Below the pieces are notes generated by a model. The model saw nothing but the letters and a program-made list of their open reading frames with translations. It did no database searches and was not told the origin of the DNA. Position numbers and translations under genes: made by a program. Below are positions 5,757 to 5,839 of a stretch of 5,839 nt of DNA, piece after piece. Where the stretch lies: assembly GCA_009916335.1 (NCBI GenBank), contig SAAR01000210.1, forward strand, positions 1 through 5,839. Direction: 5' to 3'. Source of the stretch: Erysipelotrichia bacterium (lineage in GTDB: Bacteria > Bacillota_I > Bacilli_A > Erysipelotrichales > Erysipelotrichaceae). The stretch's first letter is position 1. Every line of letters starts with the position of its first letter.

Positions 5757-5839
5757 CTCTAAAATTTCCTTTTGCATCTGTTTTTTTCCATTGTTTTGTT
5801 ATAACATCATAACGCTTAACAATCTTTGCAGGAATTCCT
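5746..5839 (-). CDS. C-terminal end of a hexapeptide-repeat (left-handed beta-helix) acyltransferase, partial
   Basis: Reading leftward from 5838 there is an open frame of 30 codons ending in TAA at 5746-5748. It begins GIPAKIVKRYD and continues to ...KQWKK... and ...FRDEV. The G-x-PAK-x-x-K block followed by an aromatic/acidic stretch and a Trp is the usual C-terminal tail of bacterial trimeric LbH acyltransferases (maltose/galactoside acetyltransferase and WbbJ type). The complete WbbJ-like protein in this same window ends the same way (GSPAKVIKQFNFEKNEW), which supports the call. The body of the gene lies outside the window, so its acyl donor and acceptor cannot be judged; O- or N-acetylation of a surface sugar fits the context. 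The stop overlaps the start of the following epimerase by 11 bp, so the two are probably translated from one message. The family call is fairly secure; the substrate is unknown. Confidence 0.72.
   Translation of the reverse strand, partial: GIPAKIVKRYDVITKQWKKTDAKGNFRDEV
5767..5773 (-). promoter_or_regulatory. Ribosome binding site that decides the epimerase start
   Basis: The minus strand reads AAAAGGA here, 10 nt before the ATG at 5756. The only other in-frame ATG, seven codons upstream at 5777, has no purine-rich Shine-Dalgarno match before it. It would also add residues ahead of the normal N-terminus of the Rossmann fold. This favours the start at 5756. Confidence 0.6.

Noticed and set aside
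5830..5839. Perfect 10-bp palindrome AGGAATTCCT at the right edge
   Set aside because: It falls in the coding end of the acyltransferase (codons for G-I-P) and contains an EcoRI site; it has no context as an operator or attachment site.
1..5839. Possible CRISPR array, tRNA or rRNA gene, or insertion sequence
   Set aside because: No regularly spaced repeats, cloverleaf, rRNA-like sequence, transposase frame or terminal inverted repeats were seen on either strand; nearly all of the window is coding.

Overview
The window is a compact stretch of a surface-polysaccharide (O-antigen, capsule or similar) biosynthesis locus. Every supported gene lies on the minus strand, so the locus is read from the right end to the left end. 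Base composition is low (about 31-43% G+C by hand counts). The AT-rich codon use, the very tight gene packing and the style of the proteins suggest a Campylobacterota (Epsilonproteobacteria) member such as a Sulfurospirillum or Arcobacter relative. That assignment is inference: no rRNA or housekeeping gene is present to prove it.

Layout in reading order (right to left): (1) the last 30 codons of a hexapeptide-repeat acyltransferase that begins outside the window (5746-5839); (2) an NAD-dependent nucleotide-sugar epimerase of the extended SDR class with a Cys/His-bearing insertion, best guess dTDP-L-rhamnose 4-epimerase-like (4626-5756); (3) a GT2 glycosyltransferase of the rhamnosyltransferase-like group (3739-4629); (4) a WbbJ-type O-acetyltransferase (3149-3742); (5) a GT4 glycosyltransferase (2055-3152); (6) a second GT2 glycosyltransferase (1148-2062). 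After an 86-bp AT-rich gap with a possible promoter comes (7) a WecA/MraY-family polyprenyl-phosphate sugar-1-phosphate transferase (39-1061). Finally, (8) the first 13 codons of another gene run off the left edge (1-39).

Genes 1-6 overlap at every junction (11, 4, 4, 4 and 8 bp), which indicates one transcript with coupled translation. Gene 7 is set apart by the gap, then overlaps gene 8 by one base.

A coherent reading is that the WecA-like enzyme loads the first sugar phosphate onto undecaprenyl phosphate. The three glycosyltransferases then extend the lipid-linked unit on the cytoplasmic face, the epimerase supplies a less common activated sugar, and the acyltransferases decorate the glycan. 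No flippase, polymerase, ligase or complete nucleotide-sugar pathway is visible, so the locus continues on both sides. I see no mobile element, RNA gene, CRISPR array or clear terminator. Nothing here convincingly amounts to a previously undescribed system; the most interesting points are the Cys/His insertion in the epimerase, the mosaic base composition and the two cut-off genes at the edges.
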